64,000 bases of DNA from Microlunatus antarcticus (lineage in GTDB: Bacteria > Actinomycetota > Actinomycetes > Propionibacteriales > Propionibacteriaceae): positions 3,162,001 through 3,226,000 of the forward strand of contig NZ_JACHZG010000001.1 in the NCBI RefSeq assembly GCF_014193425.1, written 5' to 3'. Under the pieces are notes generated by a model that was given only the letters and a program-made list of their open reading frames with translations, did no database searches and was not told the origin of the DNA. Of the stretch, positions 1-8,269 are shown piece by piece (within the stretch, counting starts at the first letter, position 1; every line of letters begins with the position of its first letter). The translations under genes were made by a program, and so were the position numbers.

Positions 1-49
1 CCTCGTCCGTGGCGTCGAGGTCGACCTGTACGTCCGCCGCGACGCCTAG
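1..49 (+). CDS. 3' end of an unidentified gene (partial)
   Basis: An open frame runs in from the window edge and ends at a TAG. The visible C-terminus reads LVRGVEVDLYVRRDA. Too little is present to name a family. It is followed by a short GC-rich palindrome (cccgcgcggg) just after the stop. Coding status is inferred only from codon composition. Confidence 0.35.
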   Translation, partial: LVRGVEVDLYVRRDA

Positions 50-139
50 CCCCGCGCGGGCGCCGACCCGTGATGTTCACCTTCCGTTCCATAGGCTGTC
101 TATCGACTCCGCCCGTCGGCAGGCGCAGGATCGCTTCTC

Positions 140-2161
140 GTGACACTTCTGGAGCAGGGCGGTCAGCCCACCACCATCGACGAGTACACCGAGTGGAACG
201 CGCGCGAGCTGAGCCGTCAGGCCGTCAGCCGGCGGAGCGTGCTGAAGGCGGTGATGGCCGGGGCCGGCGGCTACGCGGCGGCGCAGTTCGGCCTGGCCAA
301 CGCCGCGTTCGCCGCGGGCGGAGGCACGATCGGCACGTCCGGGACGGTGATCTCGGGTCGCCACCTGTCCTTCGTCCAGGGCAAGCACGACCGTCCGGAC
401 AACGCCATGGCCGTGACGGCGCAGCTGGTCAGCAAGACGGGGATGCTGCCGTCCAAGCTGCGCTGCTTCGTCGACGTCGGCACCGAGCCCGGCCACTACG
501 GCGAGCGCTACGAGGCCGAGATCGTCCACCTCGTCGGCCAGTACGCCATCCCGGGCGGCCCGGTCGGCAGCCAGTTCTACGCCAAGGCGGTGCTCGACGG
601 GCTGCGGGCCGACAAGGTCTACCACTACCGCCTGCGGCTGTCGGACGGCGCGAAGAGCGGGACGGCGTACTTCACCACCGCACCCAAGCCGGCCAAAGGC
701 AGGCGGAACCACCGCAGCGAGGTGCCCGAGGAGTTCACCTTCACCGCCTTCGCCGACGTCGGCACGAACAACGCCCCGACCGACCCGAAGTTCGCGTGGA
801 ACCAGGACCCGGACGTGGTCAAGAACGCCGGCGGCACCTGGCCCGGCGGCCTCTTCGACAACAACTACTACAACCCGGCCGACCCGGTCGCCGGCACGAG
901 CGGGCGCGACCCCCACCCGGCGGCGACGCAGACGAACCTGATGGCCTCGCAGCGACCCGTCTTCACCCTGCTCGCGGGCGACATCTGCTACGCCGACCCG
1001 GGGGGCAGCGGCCTCCCGGCCGACGACTCCCACACCCCGCTCGGGACGTCGGCACCGGGAACGAACCTCTACAACCCGTACGTCTGGGACGTCTTCCTCA
1101 ACCAGATCGAGAGCCAGGCGGCCTTCACGCCGTGGATGTTCGCGACCGGCAACCACGACATGGAGCCCCTGTACGGAAACACGGTGCAGCTGGGCGACAG
1201 CCCGACGCACGGCTACGGCGGGCACCTGGACCGGCTCGACCTGCCGGGCAACGGGCCCAAGGGGTGCCCGTCGGTCTACGAGTTCGTCTACGGCAACGTC
1301 GCGGTGATCTCGGTCGACGCGAACGAGCTCAGCAACGAGATCCAGACCAACAAGGGTTACTCGAACGGCGCCCAGCTGGCCTGGCTGGAGCGCACCCTCA
1401 AGCGGTGGCGGACCGACGCCGACGAGGCGCCGGGCATCGACTTCGTCGTCGCCTTCTTCCACCACTGCGCCTACTCGACGACCAACAACCACGCCTCCGA
1501 CGGCGGGCTGCGCGACGCGCTCGACCCGCTCTTCTCGCGCTACGAGGTCGACCTCGTGGTGCAGGGCCACAACCACCTGCTCGAGCGGACCGACCCGATC
1601 AAGTACGGCAAGCCGACCCGGACGGCACCCGACGGCTCGGTCGTCCAGCCCCAGGTCGACGGGGTGACGTACATCTGCGTCGGCAGCGGCGGGCGTCCGC
1701 GCTACCCGTTCCGTCCGGCTCCGAGCGCCGACGCGCCGGCTCCCGCGGGCGTCACGCCGACCGGCCCGCAGGCTCTGCCCGAGGGTCAGCGCTACCGCGG
1801 GTACGCGCCTCCCGGCGGCGAGAACAGCGCGGAGAACAACACCGAGAACGTCCTCAACAGCTACTACTGGTCGGCGGACGGCACGGCGAAGAACGCCTCC
1901 GGCTACCTGCAGGGGACGAAGGTGCCCGAGGTCGTGGGCTGGTCGCAGGTGCGCTACGACGCGTACGCGTTCCTGGCCATCGACGTGAAGCCGGCCCTGC
2001 ACGGCAAGCACACGACGTTCACCGTGCGCACGCTCGCCGACGCGCTGCCGGGCACGAACGAGGCCTACAGCGAGATCGACCGGATCACGCTGCAGCGCCG
2101 GGCCGGCGAGGGGCGGATCCGCCGCCTCCCGACCGTGCCGCCGGTCGACCCCACCCCGTGA
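140..2161 (+). CDS. Tat-exported metallophosphoesterase (purple acid phosphatase-like)
   Basis: A 673-residue calcineurin-like phosphoesterase. The N-terminus has a twin-arginine motif (SRRSVLK, residues 30-36) and a hydrophobic Ala/Gly stretch, predicting Tat export. A Fn3-like N-terminal region (about 65-185) precedes the catalytic domain. Metal ligands are visible as GDICY (280-284), GNHD (337-340), FHHC (440-443) and GHNH (476-479), the order expected for the superfamily. The start is GTG; a CAGGAT hexamer lies 8 nt upstream. The substrate is not known; phosphate monoester or diester scavenging outside the cell is an inference. It stands alone and ends at a hairpin terminator. Confidence 0.9.
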   Translation: MTLLEQGGQPTTIDEYTEWNARELSRQAVSRRSVLKAVMAGAGGYAAAQFGLANAAFAAGGGTIGTSGTVISGRHLSFVQGKHDRPDNAMAVTAQLVSKTGMLPSKLRCFVDVGTEPGHYGERYEAEIVHLVGQYAIPGGPVGSQFYAKAVLDGLRADKVYHYRLRLSDGAKSGTAYFTTAPKPAKGRRNHRSEVPEEFTFTAFADVGTNNAPTDPKFAWNQDPDVVKNAGGTWPGGLFDNNYYNPADPVAGTSGRDPHPAATQTNLMASQRPVFTLLAGDICYADPGGSGLPADDSHTPLGTSAPGTNLYNPYVWDVFLNQIESQAAFTPWMFATGNHDMEPLYGNTVQLGDSPTHGYGGHLDRLDLPGNGPKGCPSVYEFVYGNVAVISVDANELSNEIQTNKGYSNGAQLAWLERTLKRWRTDADEAPGIDFVVAFFHHCAYSTTNNHASDGGLRDALDPLFSRYEVDLVVQGHNHLLERTDPIKYGKPTRTAPDGSVVQPQVDGVTYICVGSGGRPRYPFRPAPSADAPAPAGVTPTGPQALPEGQRYRGYAPPGGENSAENNTENVLNSYYWSADGTAKNASGYLQGTKVPEVVGWSQVRYDAYAFLAIDVKPALHGKHTTFTVRTLADALPGTNEAYSEIDRITLQRRAGEGRIRRLPTVPPVDPTP

Positions 2162-2164
2162 GGG

Positions 2165-2202
2165 GCGGCCACGCGTCGGCGACCGGGCCGGCGCGTGGCC
2201 GC
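2165..2202. terminator. Bidirectional hairpin between convergent genes
   Basis: A perfect 11-bp inverted repeat (2165-2175 with 2192-2202) and a 16-nt GC-rich loop lie between the metallophosphoesterase and the convergent SDR gene. There is no T tract, as is usual in high-GC actinobacteria. Confidence 0.7.
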
Positions 2203-2228
2203 AGGTCGGCGGGCGCGACCCGGAGCGG

Positions 2229-2966
2229 TCAGAGGACCTGGCCGCCGTTGACGGTCAGGACCTGGCCGGTGACGAAGGCGGCTTCGTCGGACAGCAGGTA
2301 GGTCACCGCCCCGGCGATGTCCTCCGGCACGCCGATCCGCCCGAGCGGCACCGAGGCCTCGTACGCGCTGGTGTCGGCGCCGACGTGACGCTCGACCGGG
2401 ATCCAGCCCGGGCTGACGGCATTCACGGTGATGCGCTGCGGACCGAGCTCCTTGGCCCAGATGTTCACCAGGCCCAGCTGCGCGCTCTTGGCCGAGGAGT
2501 AGGCCGAGGTACCGGGCAGGTGCCGGTCCACGACGTCGGAGGCGATCATGACGACCCGGCCGCCGCCGGCCGCCCGCATCGCGGGCAGCGCCGCCTGGAC
2601 CAGGAGGGTCGGACTCAGCACGAAGAACTCGAGCTGGTCGAGGTACGCCCGCCAGGTCAGGTCGGCCACGTCCGCGTTGGGCTGGGGCCCGGTGGCGTTC
2701 GCGACCACGGCGGTCACCGGTCCGAGCTGCTCGCCCGCGGCAGCGACGAGCTGCGCCACGGCGGCCTCGTCGGTGACGTCGCCCTGCAGCGCGGCCGCCC
2801 GACCGCCGGCCGCCTCGATGTCGGCGACCACGGCCTCGGCCCCGGCCGTGTCCGAGCGGTAGCTGACGGCGACCGCCCAGCCGGCGGCGCCCAGGCGACG
2901 CGCGATGGCCGCTCCGAGTCCGCGCGAGGCACCGCTGACGAGACAGACCCGCGACTGTGCGTTCAC
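2229..2966 (-). CDS. SDR family oxidoreductase (FabG-like)
   Basis: A classical short-chain dehydrogenase of 245 residues. The cofactor-binding glycine motif SGASRGLG is at 11-18, the catalytic Ser at about 143, and the YxxxK pair is Y156/K160 (YSSAK). The C-terminal VTGQVLTVNGGQ is typical of FabG-like reductases. The substrate is unknown; general 3-oxoacyl or carbonyl reduction is inferred from the family. The GTG start lies 6 nt after a TAGGCT hexamer, so the message is probably leaderless. It is divergent from the next SDR gene across only 42 bp, so the two may share control. Confidence 0.85.
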   Translation of the reverse strand: MNAQSRVCLVSGASRGLGAAIARRLGAAGWAVAVSYRSDTAGAEAVVADIEAAGGRAAALQGDVTDEAAVAQLVAAAGEQLGPVTAVVANATGPQPNADVADLTWRAYLDQLEFFVLSPTLLVQAALPAMRAAGGGRVVMIASDVVDRHLPGTSAYSSAKSAQLGLVNIWAKELGPQRITVNAVSPGWIPVERHVGADTSAYEASVPLGRIGVPEDIAGAVTYLLSDEAAFVTGQVLTVNGGQVL

Positions 2967-2972
2967 CGCGTC

Positions 2973-2978
2973 AGCCTA
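2973..2978 (-). promoter_or_regulatory. Leaderless -10 box TAGGCT
   Basis: TAGGCT is 6 nt upstream of the GTG of the SDR gene, with no Shine-Dalgarno sequence between them. Confidence 0.55.
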
Positions 2979-3008
2979 GGGGTCCGACGACACGACCTGG
3001 GAGCGCTC

Positions 3009-3815
3009 ATGGACCTGCAGCTCAGTGGCAAGAGAGCCGTCGTCACCGGCGGCAGCAAGGGCATCGGGCTGGCCGTGGCCCGGGCGCTGGTCGACGAGGG
3101 TGCGCACGTGGTCCTCGCCGCACGTTCCGCGGACGCGCTCGAGGCCGCCCGCGCCACGCTGGTCGGTCGAGCCCGGGACGGGCAGCAGGTCCTGGCCGTC
3201 CCGACCGACACGACCGACGACGCCGCCGTACGGCTCCTGGTCGACACCACGGTTGCCGAGCTGGGCGGCGTGGACGTCCTCGTCAACGCCGCCGCCGAAC
3301 CCGCCCCGTTCGGGAGCCCGACCGCGCTGGCGAGCCTCGAGGACGACGAGCTCCGTCGGCAGATGGAGACCAAGGTCCTCGGCTACCTGCGCACCGCCCG
3401 GGCCGCAGCGCCGCACATGACGGCGCAGGGCTGGGGTCGGATCATCAACGTCAGCGGCCTGGCCGCCCGGCAGGCCGGCAGCGCCTTCGGCGCCATCCGG
3501 AACGTCGCCGTCGCCGCCCTGACCAAGACGCTCGCCGACGAGCTCGGCCGGTCCGGGGTCAACGTCACGGTCGTCCACCCCGGCATGACCGTCACCGAAC
3601 GGACGCCGGCCATGGTCGAGCAGGTCGCGCGGGCCCGCGGGATCACCGAGCCCGAGGCGCTCGCCGTCCTGGCGCAGCCGGTGTCGATCGGGCGGCTCGT
3701 CACCGCCGAGGAGGTGGCCGACGTCGTCGCCTTCCTCGCCTCCCCGAGGAGCGTCGCCGTCAACGGGGACGCGGTCGCCGTCGGCGGCGGCGCCCGGGGC
3801 CCCATCCACTACTGA
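3009..3815 (+). CDS. SDR-fold protein lacking the catalytic Tyr and Lys
   Basis: 268 residues with a normal Rossmann motif (TGGSKGIG, 13-20), NAA at 93-95 and Ser149. Where most SDRs have YGASK, this one reads FGAIR (160-164), so both catalytic Tyr and Lys are replaced. The rest of the helix (NVAVAALTKTLADELG) and the proline-glycine segment VHPGMT are normal. I believe related actinobacterial SDRs carry a similar IRN variant, so this may be a subfamily rather than a decayed gene. It could bind NAD(P)H without standard catalysis or use other residues. The ATG follows GGGAGCG. It is divergent from a normal SDR. Confidence 0.85.
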   Translation: MDLQLSGKRAVVTGGSKGIGLAVARALVDEGAHVVLAARSADALEAARATLVGRARDGQQVLAVPTDTTDDAAVRLLVDTTVAELGGVDVLVNAAAEPAPFGSPTALASLEDDELRRQMETKVLGYLRTARAAAPHMTAQGWGRIINVSGLAARQAGSAFGAIRNVAVAALTKTLADELGRSGVNVTVVHPGMTVTERTPAMVEQVARARGITEPEALAVLAQPVSIGRLVTAEEVADVVAFLASPRSVAVNGDAVAVGGGARGPIHY

Positions 3816-3883
3816 GCGCGGACGCGGATGATGGTCGGCGGTGCGGCGGAGCTCTCCGACCGACCGGTACGAGAGGGATGTGG

Positions 3884-4864
3884 ATGAAGGCACTGCTCAT
3901 CGGCGGCACGGGGATCATCAGCTCGGAGTGCAGCCGGCTCGCGGTCGAACGTGGCTGGGAGCTCACGGTGCTGAACCGCGGGCTCGAGAGCAGCCGACCG
4001 CCGATCGAGGGCGCCGAGGTCCTCGTCGGGGACGCGACCGACCCGGCCTCGGTGCGCGCCGCGATCGGGTCGCGCACCTTCGACACGGTGGCGACGTTCC
4101 GGGCGTTCACGCCCGAGCAGGTGCAGGCCGACGTCGAGCTGTTCGCCGGGCGTACGGGCCAGTACGTGTTCATCAGCTCCGCCTCCGCGTACAGCAAGCC
4201 GGTCGTCCGCCTGCCGATCACCGAGTCGACGCCCCTGCGCAACCCGTTCTGGCGGTACTCGCGCGACAAGATCGCCTGCGAGGACCTGCTGGTGGCCGCG
4301 TACCGGGAGCAGGACTTCCCGGCGACGATCGTGCGGCCCTCGCACACGTACGACCCCACCCTCATCCCGCTCGATGGCGGCTGGACCATGATCGACCGGA
4401 TGCGCCGGGGCAAGCCGGTCGTGGTGCACGGCGACGGGACGTCGTTCTGGACCCTGACGCACTCGCGCGACTTCGCGAAGGGCTTCGTCCCGCTCCTGGG
4501 CGACCCGCGCACGCTCGGCGACGCCGTCCACATCACCTCCGACGAGCACCTGACCTGGGACGCCGTCGCGCAGGGCCTGGCCACCGCGGCCGGGACGACG
4601 GCCGACATCGTCCACGTCGGCTCGGAGCGGCTCGGCCGGGCCCTGCCCGAATGGAAGGACGGCATCGTGGGCGACAAGGCGCACTCGTTGATCTTCGACA
4701 ACGCCAAGATCAAGTCGATTGTCCCCGACTTCGTCGCCACGACCACGTGGGCGCAGGGCGCACGCGAGATCGTCGAGTGGTACGACGCCCACCCCGAGCA
4801 GCAGGTCGTCGACACCGAGCTCGACCAGAAGCTCGACGAGCTCGTCGCGGCCGAGCGGGCCTGA
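3884..4864 (+). CDS. NAD-dependent epimerase/dehydratase family protein
   Basis: 326 residues of the extended SDR type. GGTGIIS near residues 7-13 binds the dinucleotide, SSASAYS (98-104) follows strand 5, and YSRDK (125-129) supplies the YxxxK pair. RPSHTYDP near residue 150 and VVVHGDGTSFWTLTH resemble sugar-nucleotide epimerase or reductase domains. The second ATG was chosen because AGAGGG sits 6 nt before it, whereas it abuts the first ATG. The substrate cannot be read from the sequence. The gene ends just before a strong hairpin and faces the WYL regulator. Confidence 0.82.
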   Translation: MKALLIGGTGIISSECSRLAVERGWELTVLNRGLESSRPPIEGAEVLVGDATDPASVRAAIGSRTFDTVATFRAFTPEQVQADVELFAGRTGQYVFISSASAYSKPVVRLPITESTPLRNPFWRYSRDKIACEDLLVAAYREQDFPATIVRPSHTYDPTLIPLDGGWTMIDRMRRGKPVVVHGDGTSFWTLTHSRDFAKGFVPLLGDPRTLGDAVHITSDEHLTWDAVAQGLATAAGTTADIVHVGSERLGRALPEWKDGIVGDKAHSLIFDNAKIKSIVPDFVATTTWAQGAREIVEWYDAHPEQQVVDTELDQKLDELVAAERA

Positions 4865-4876
4865 GGCTTCGGGCAG

Positions 4877-4918
4877 CGCTGAGGATCCGCCACCGTCTTC
4901 GGTGTCAGATCCTCAGCG
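4877..4918. terminator. Hairpin between epimerase and WYL regulator
   Basis: A perfect 11-bp inverted repeat, cgctgaggatc at 4877-4887 with its complement at 4908-4918, has a 20-nt loop. It overlaps the stop codon region of the convergent regulator, so it can serve both strands. Confidence 0.7.
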
Positions 4919-5896
4919 TCGTCCACCTGCCGCTCTGCTCAGCCGGTCCGCCAGGGTGGCGAAGGCCTCCTTCAGCTCGGGCGGGCCGACCACGCGGATC
5001 TCGGCGTCGAACCCGGCCACGGTCGCGGCCAGCCCGACCCACGACCAGGCCCCGCGGCTCAGCCGGCAACGGTCGGGCCCGAGGGCCTCGACCGTCCCGT
5101 CGGCGGCGTACGGGGCGACGTCCGCGGCGGGCAGGTCGAGCTCGACCACCCCCGTGCAGGGCCAGGCGTCCGCCCCGGACGAGCCCTTGAACCGCGCGCT
5201 GACGAACGTGGCCACGTCCCCGCCGGGGACCTCGCGCGGGGTGAACCGCGGCCCCGTGGGCGTACGCGGGGTGATCCGGTCCACGCGGAACGTCCGCCAG
5301 TCGTCGCGGTCGAGGTCCCAGGCCACGAGGTACCAGCGGCCGGACCGCACGACGGTGTGGTGCGGCTCGACCCGTCGGGGCGGCACGAGCTCGCCCGGCG
5401 CACCGTCGGGGCGGTGCTCGGTCGCGTAGTCGAACCGCAGCACCTCGCGTGCCCGGACGGCGGTGGTCAGCGCGACGAGGACCGCCGGCTCGGCCTCGTG
5501 GCCCGTGCGGTCGGCGACCGGGACGACCTGGACGGCGTCGAGCCGGCGTCGCAGTCGAGCCGGCATCACCTGGCGCACGGTGATCAGCGCCCGGGTCGCG
5601 GCCTCGCCGACCCCGGCCCCGCTCGTCACGGCGAGCTGCAGGGCGATCGCGAGGGCCACGGCCTGGTCGTCGTCGAAGAGCAGCGGCGGCAGCTCGGCCC
5701 CGGCGTCGAGCCGGTAACCGCCGTCGGGGCCCTTGAACGCCCGCACCGGGTAGCCCAGCTCACGCAGCCGGTCGACGTCGCGGCGCACCGTACGGGGGGT
5801 GACGTCGAGACGTTCCGCCAGCAGCCCACCCGGCCAGTCCCGGCGCGCCTGCAGCAGCGACAGCAGGGTGAGCAGGCGGGAGGAGGTTCCGTTCAC
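4913..5896 (-). CDS. WYL-domain transcriptional regulator (YafY-like)
   Basis: 327 residues. An N-terminal winged helix-turn-helix (about 1-60, with VTPRTVRRDVDRLRELGYPV) is followed by a linker and a WYL domain (about 135-230, with YLVAWDLDRDDWRTFRVDRI) and a C-terminal WCX-like region. WYL proteins sense ligands and act as repressors or activators. It is divergent from a PhnB-like VOC gene, a pairing often seen for YafY regulators, so control of that gene and of itself is likely. The inverted repeat at 5920-5936 is a candidate operator. Confidence 0.88.
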   Translation of the reverse strand: MNGTSSRLLTLLSLLQARRDWPGGLLAERLDVTPRTVRRDVDRLRELGYPVRAFKGPDGGYRLDAGAELPPLLFDDDQAVALAIALQLAVTSGAGVGEAATRALITVRQVMPARLRRRLDAVQVVPVADRTGHEAEPAVLVALTTAVRAREVLRFDYATEHRPDGAPGELVPPRRVEPHHTVVRSGRWYLVAWDLDRDDWRTFRVDRITPRTPTGPRFTPREVPGGDVATFVSARFKGSSGADAWPCTGVVELDLPAADVAPYAADGTVEALGPDRCRLSRGAWSWVGLAATVAGFDAEIRVVGPPELKEAFATLADRLSRAAGGRR

Positions 5897-5919
5897 GAGT
5901 TCCAGCCTGCCCGAAGTAG

Positions 5920-5936
5920 AGGACTGAAACTGTCCT
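5920..5936. promoter_or_regulatory. Candidate operator for the WYL regulator
   Basis: An inverted repeat AGGAC-N7-GTCCT lies in the 116-bp divergent region, 24 bp upstream of the regulator's GTG. Its place between the two divergent starts suggests an operator; binding is inferred. Confidence 0.4.
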
Positions 5937-6012
5937 GTACCGCTGGCAGAGTCGTGCTCACGCCGCCGACGAGGACCGCCGACGGACGACCCATCGGAGC
6001 GAGGAGCCCACC

Positions 6013-6444
6013 ATGAGCGTCACCACCACCACCCACCTGAACTTCCGCGGCCAGGCGCGCGAGGCGCTCGACTTCTACGCGAGCGTCTTCGGCGGGGAGG
6101 TCGTGGCCTTCACCTTCGCCCAGGGCGCGACCGAGCGGGAGACCGCCGACGGCGCGGTGCCCGACCAGCTCATGTGGGGCGGCGTCCAGTCCCCGAGCGG
6201 CTTCTCGATCATGGCCTTCGACGTGCCGCCGAAGCGCGCGTACGACGCGGGCACCGACCCCGTCTACGTCTCCGTCCGCGGCACGGAGGCCGAGGAGATC
6301 ACCCGGTACTGGCAGGGCCTGATCCAGGGCGGGACGATCCGGTCCGACCTCGGCCCGGCCGGCTTCTCGCCGCTCTACGGCATGGTCACCGACCGCTTCG
6401 GCGTCACCTGGGTGATCGACGTGATGGCCCCGTACAACGGCTGA
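6013..6444 (+). CDS. PhnB-like VOC family protein
   Basis: 143 residues with the N-terminal signature of the PhnB/3-demethylubiquinone methyltransferase-like VOC group (HLNFRGQAREALDFYASVFGG). The middle MWGGVQ and C-terminal YGMVTDRFGVTWVIDV are also typical. Such proteins are usually small stand-alone metal-fold proteins of uncertain function. A good ribosome site (GCGAGGAGCCCACC) precedes the ATG. It is probably controlled by the divergent WYL regulator. Confidence 0.88.
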   Translation: MSVTTTTHLNFRGQAREALDFYASVFGGEVVAFTFAQGATERETADGAVPDQLMWGGVQSPSGFSIMAFDVPPKRAYDAGTDPVYVSVRGTEAEEITRYWQGLIQGGTIRSDLGPAGFSPLYGMVTDRFGVTWVIDVMAPYNG

Positions 6445-6456
6445 GCGAGGCGGACG

Positions 6457-6487
6457 CCTGCCGCCGGCTCAGCGGGTCGGCGGCAGG
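6457..6487. terminator. Hairpin spanning a gene end
   Basis: A perfect 10-bp stem (6457-6466 with 6478-6487) has the stop codon of the convergent YczE gene in its 11-nt loop. It probably ends transcription from both sides. Confidence 0.65.
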
Positions 6488-7080
6488 GTCAGCCGGGGCA
6501 AGAAGCGTCCCACCAGCGGACCGACGGCGAGGGCGTAGACGACGGTCGCCACCCCGACCGTGCCGCCGAGCAGCCAGCCGATCACCAGCACGGTCCCCTC
6601 GATCAGGGTCCGGGCGAGGTAGAGCGGGAGGCCGAGGCGGACCAGGCCGGTCATCAGCCCGTCCCGGGGTCCCGGACCCCAGCCGACGCCGACGTAGAAG
6701 CCGGTGCCGACGGCGACCATGACCACCGCGAGCACCATGAACAGGACCCGGACGACGAGCGAGTCCGGGGTCGGCAGCACGGCGACCCCGAGGTCGAGCA
6801 CCGGGCCGACGATCAGCGCGTTGGCGACGGTCCCGACCCCGGGCCGCTGACGCAGCGGGATCCACAGGAGCAGCACGACGACCGAGCTGATGACGGTCAC
6901 GGCACCGAGGCTCAGGGCGACGTGCCGGCTGACGCCGAAGCTGAAGACCGTCCACGGGTCGAGGCCGAGGCCGCCGTGGAGGAGCACGGCCAGCGCCAGG
7001 CCGAAGAGGACCAGCCCGAGCAGCAGCCTGAGGCTGCGGACGACCGGCCGGTCGGACAGCCGGCTGCGGCTCAGCTCCAT
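6469..7080 (-). CDS. YczE/YyaS/YitT family membrane protein
   Basis: 203 residues with about five membrane helices. The pattern GLALAVLLHGGLGLDPWTVF near the start and YVGVGWGPGPRDGLMTGL in the middle are hallmarks of the YczE group, whose function is unknown. The ATG has no clear Shine-Dalgarno sequence. Instead an 11-codon ORF beginning 6 nt after a TAGGTT hexamer runs into the gene and stops 10 nt inside it, so translation may be coupled to that short ORF. Confidence 0.82.
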   Translation of the reverse strand: MELSRSRLSDRPVVRSLRLLLGLVLFGLALAVLLHGGLGLDPWTVFSFGVSRHVALSLGAVTVISSVVVLLLWIPLRQRPGVGTVANALIVGPVLDLGVAVLPTPDSLVVRVLFMVLAVVMVAVGTGFYVGVGWGPGPRDGLMTGLVRLGLPLYLARTLIEGTVLVIGWLLGGTVGVATVVYALAVGPLVGRFLPRLTLPPTR

Positions 7081-7106
7081 CGGGGCATCAGCGCGTCGAG
7101 GACCAC
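7071..7106 (-). CDS. Possible 11-residue leaderless upstream ORF
   Basis: A GTG lies 6 nt after TAGGTT (7113-7118) and opens a frame encoding VVLDALMPRWS. Its TGA falls 10 nt inside the YczE gene in another frame. The spacing matches the leaderless starts seen across the window. Expression is inferred. Confidence 0.35.
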   Translation of the reverse strand: MVLDALMPRWS

Positions 7107-7112
7107 CCGACG

Positions 7113-7118
7113 AACCTA
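7113..7118 (-). promoter_or_regulatory. Leaderless -10 box TAGGTT
   Basis: The hexamer lies 6 nt before the GTG of the short ORF that leads into the YczE gene. It would give a transcript starting with that codon. Confidence 0.45.
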
Positions 7119-7179
7119 GGGGTCCACGAGACGCGCCCCACCCTTTTCTCACCGGCCCTCCGTGCGCCAGGATCAGGTC

Positions 7180-7614
7180 ATGGGTGTGGAGTTCCAGGTG
7201 ACCTTCGACAGTGCCGACCCGGGTGCGCACGCGGCCTTCTGGGCCGAGGCGCTGCACTACGCGCTCCAGCCGCCGCCCGAGGGCTTCGACTCGTGGGACG
7301 CGGCGCTCGACGCGTGGGGCGTCGACCCGGAGCACCGCAACGACCGGTCCGCGCTGACCGACCCGGACGGTGTCGGTCCACGGATCTTCTTCCAGAAGGT
7401 CCCGGAGCCGAAGGCGGCGAAGAACCGGGTCCACCTGGACCTCCGCGCCGCGGCCGGTGTCCCGCCGGAAGGACGCTCGGCGGCGCTCGAGGCGGAACGT
7501 GACCGCCTGGTCGCGCTCGGCGCCCGCGAGGTGAACCGCCTGGAGCCCGACGTCGAGAACGACCTCTGCATCGTCATGCAGGACCCGGAGGGCAACGAGT
7601 TCTGCCTCGACTGA
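7180..7614 (+). CDS. VOC family (glyoxalase-like) protein
   Basis: 144 residues of the Glyoxalase_6-like group: VTFDSADPGAHAAFWAEALH at the start, IFFQKVPEPKAAKNRVHLDL in the middle and VMQDPEGNEFCLD at the end. Function is unknown for most members. The ATG lies 6 nt after CAGGAT (7168-7173), favouring this start over an in-frame GTG six codons upstream. A DinB gene follows 36 bp downstream on the same strand. Confidence 0.85.
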   Translation: MGVEFQVTFDSADPGAHAAFWAEALHYALQPPPEGFDSWDAALDAWGVDPEHRNDRSALTDPDGVGPRIFFQKVPEPKAAKNRVHLDLRAAAGVPPEGRSAALEAERDRLVALGAREVNRLEPDVENDLCIVMQDPEGNEFCLD

Positions 7615-7638
7615 GGCCGAGCTCCCCGCCCCGGCCGC

Positions 7639-7644
7639 TACCGT
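7639..7644 (+). promoter_or_regulatory. Leaderless -10 box TACCGT
   Basis: TACCGT is 6 nt upstream of the ATG of the DinB gene. No Shine-Dalgarno sequence is present. Confidence 0.55.
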
Positions 7645-7650
7645 CGCCCC

Positions 7651-8160
7651 ATGGACGTCGAGGAGCGCGCCGAAGGCACCGTGACGTCCGGCGAGCGCGA
7701 GCAGCTCGAGTCGTTCCTGCACGACCAGCGGGTCGAGATCATCAACCTCCTCGACGGGCTGGACGACGAGCAGGCCCGTCGTCGGCTCGTGCCGTCGGCG
7801 ACCACCCTGCTGGGGCTGGTCAAGCACGCGTCGTTCGTCGAGCGGGTGTGGTTCGACGTCGCGTTCGCGGGGCGTGCGCGGGCCGACCTCGGGATCCCGG
7901 ACGCCGCCGAGGACAGCTTCGTCCTGACGCAGGACGACACGGTCGCGTCTGTCAGGGCGCTCTACCGCCGGGCGTGGGACAGCGCGCTCGAGATCGCCGC
8001 CGGGCACGACCTCGACAGCGTCGCCCTGCACAACCGGCGCAGCCCCGTCTCCCTGCGCTGGATCTACCTGCACCTGGTCCGCGAGCTCGCCCGGCACGCC
8101 GGCCACGGCGACATCCTCCGGGAGCAGCTCCTCGCCGCGGAGGACGCGGGAGGCGGCTGA
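7651..8160 (+). CDS. DinB family protein (DUF664-like)
   Basis: 169 residues forming the expected four-helix DinB fold. LVKHASFVERVWF near residue 55 and HLVRELARHAGHGDILREQL near the C-terminus provide the conserved histidines that bind a metal in this superfamily. Known relatives are thiol-dependent transferases or hydrolases, for example mycothiol-dependent enzymes. Mycothiol use here is a guess based on an actinobacterial host. It ends before a long hairpin terminator. Confidence 0.87.
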   Translation: MDVEERAEGTVTSGEREQLESFLHDQRVEIINLLDGLDDEQARRRLVPSATTLLGLVKHASFVERVWFDVAFAGRARADLGIPDAAEDSFVLTQDDTVASVRALYRRAWDSALEIAAGHDLDSVALHNRRSPVSLRWIYLHLVRELARHAGHGDILREQLLAAEDAGGG

Positions 8161-8193
8161 CGCAGCGCTCCGGTCGGCAGCCTCGGCACGACG

Positions 8194-8230
8194 GGCGGGA
8201 TCGTGCACCTCCCAGGTGCACGATCTCGCC
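8194..8230. terminator. Strong bidirectional hairpin
   Basis: A 17-bp stem (8194-8210 with 8214-8230) has a single G-T pair and a 3-nt loop; the inner 12 bp are perfect. It lies between the convergent DinB gene and a small membrane-protein gene. Confidence 0.8.
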
Positions 8231-8269
8231 CGATGTCCGCCGCCGGGAGCCCGTCCGGGCCGACGGCCG

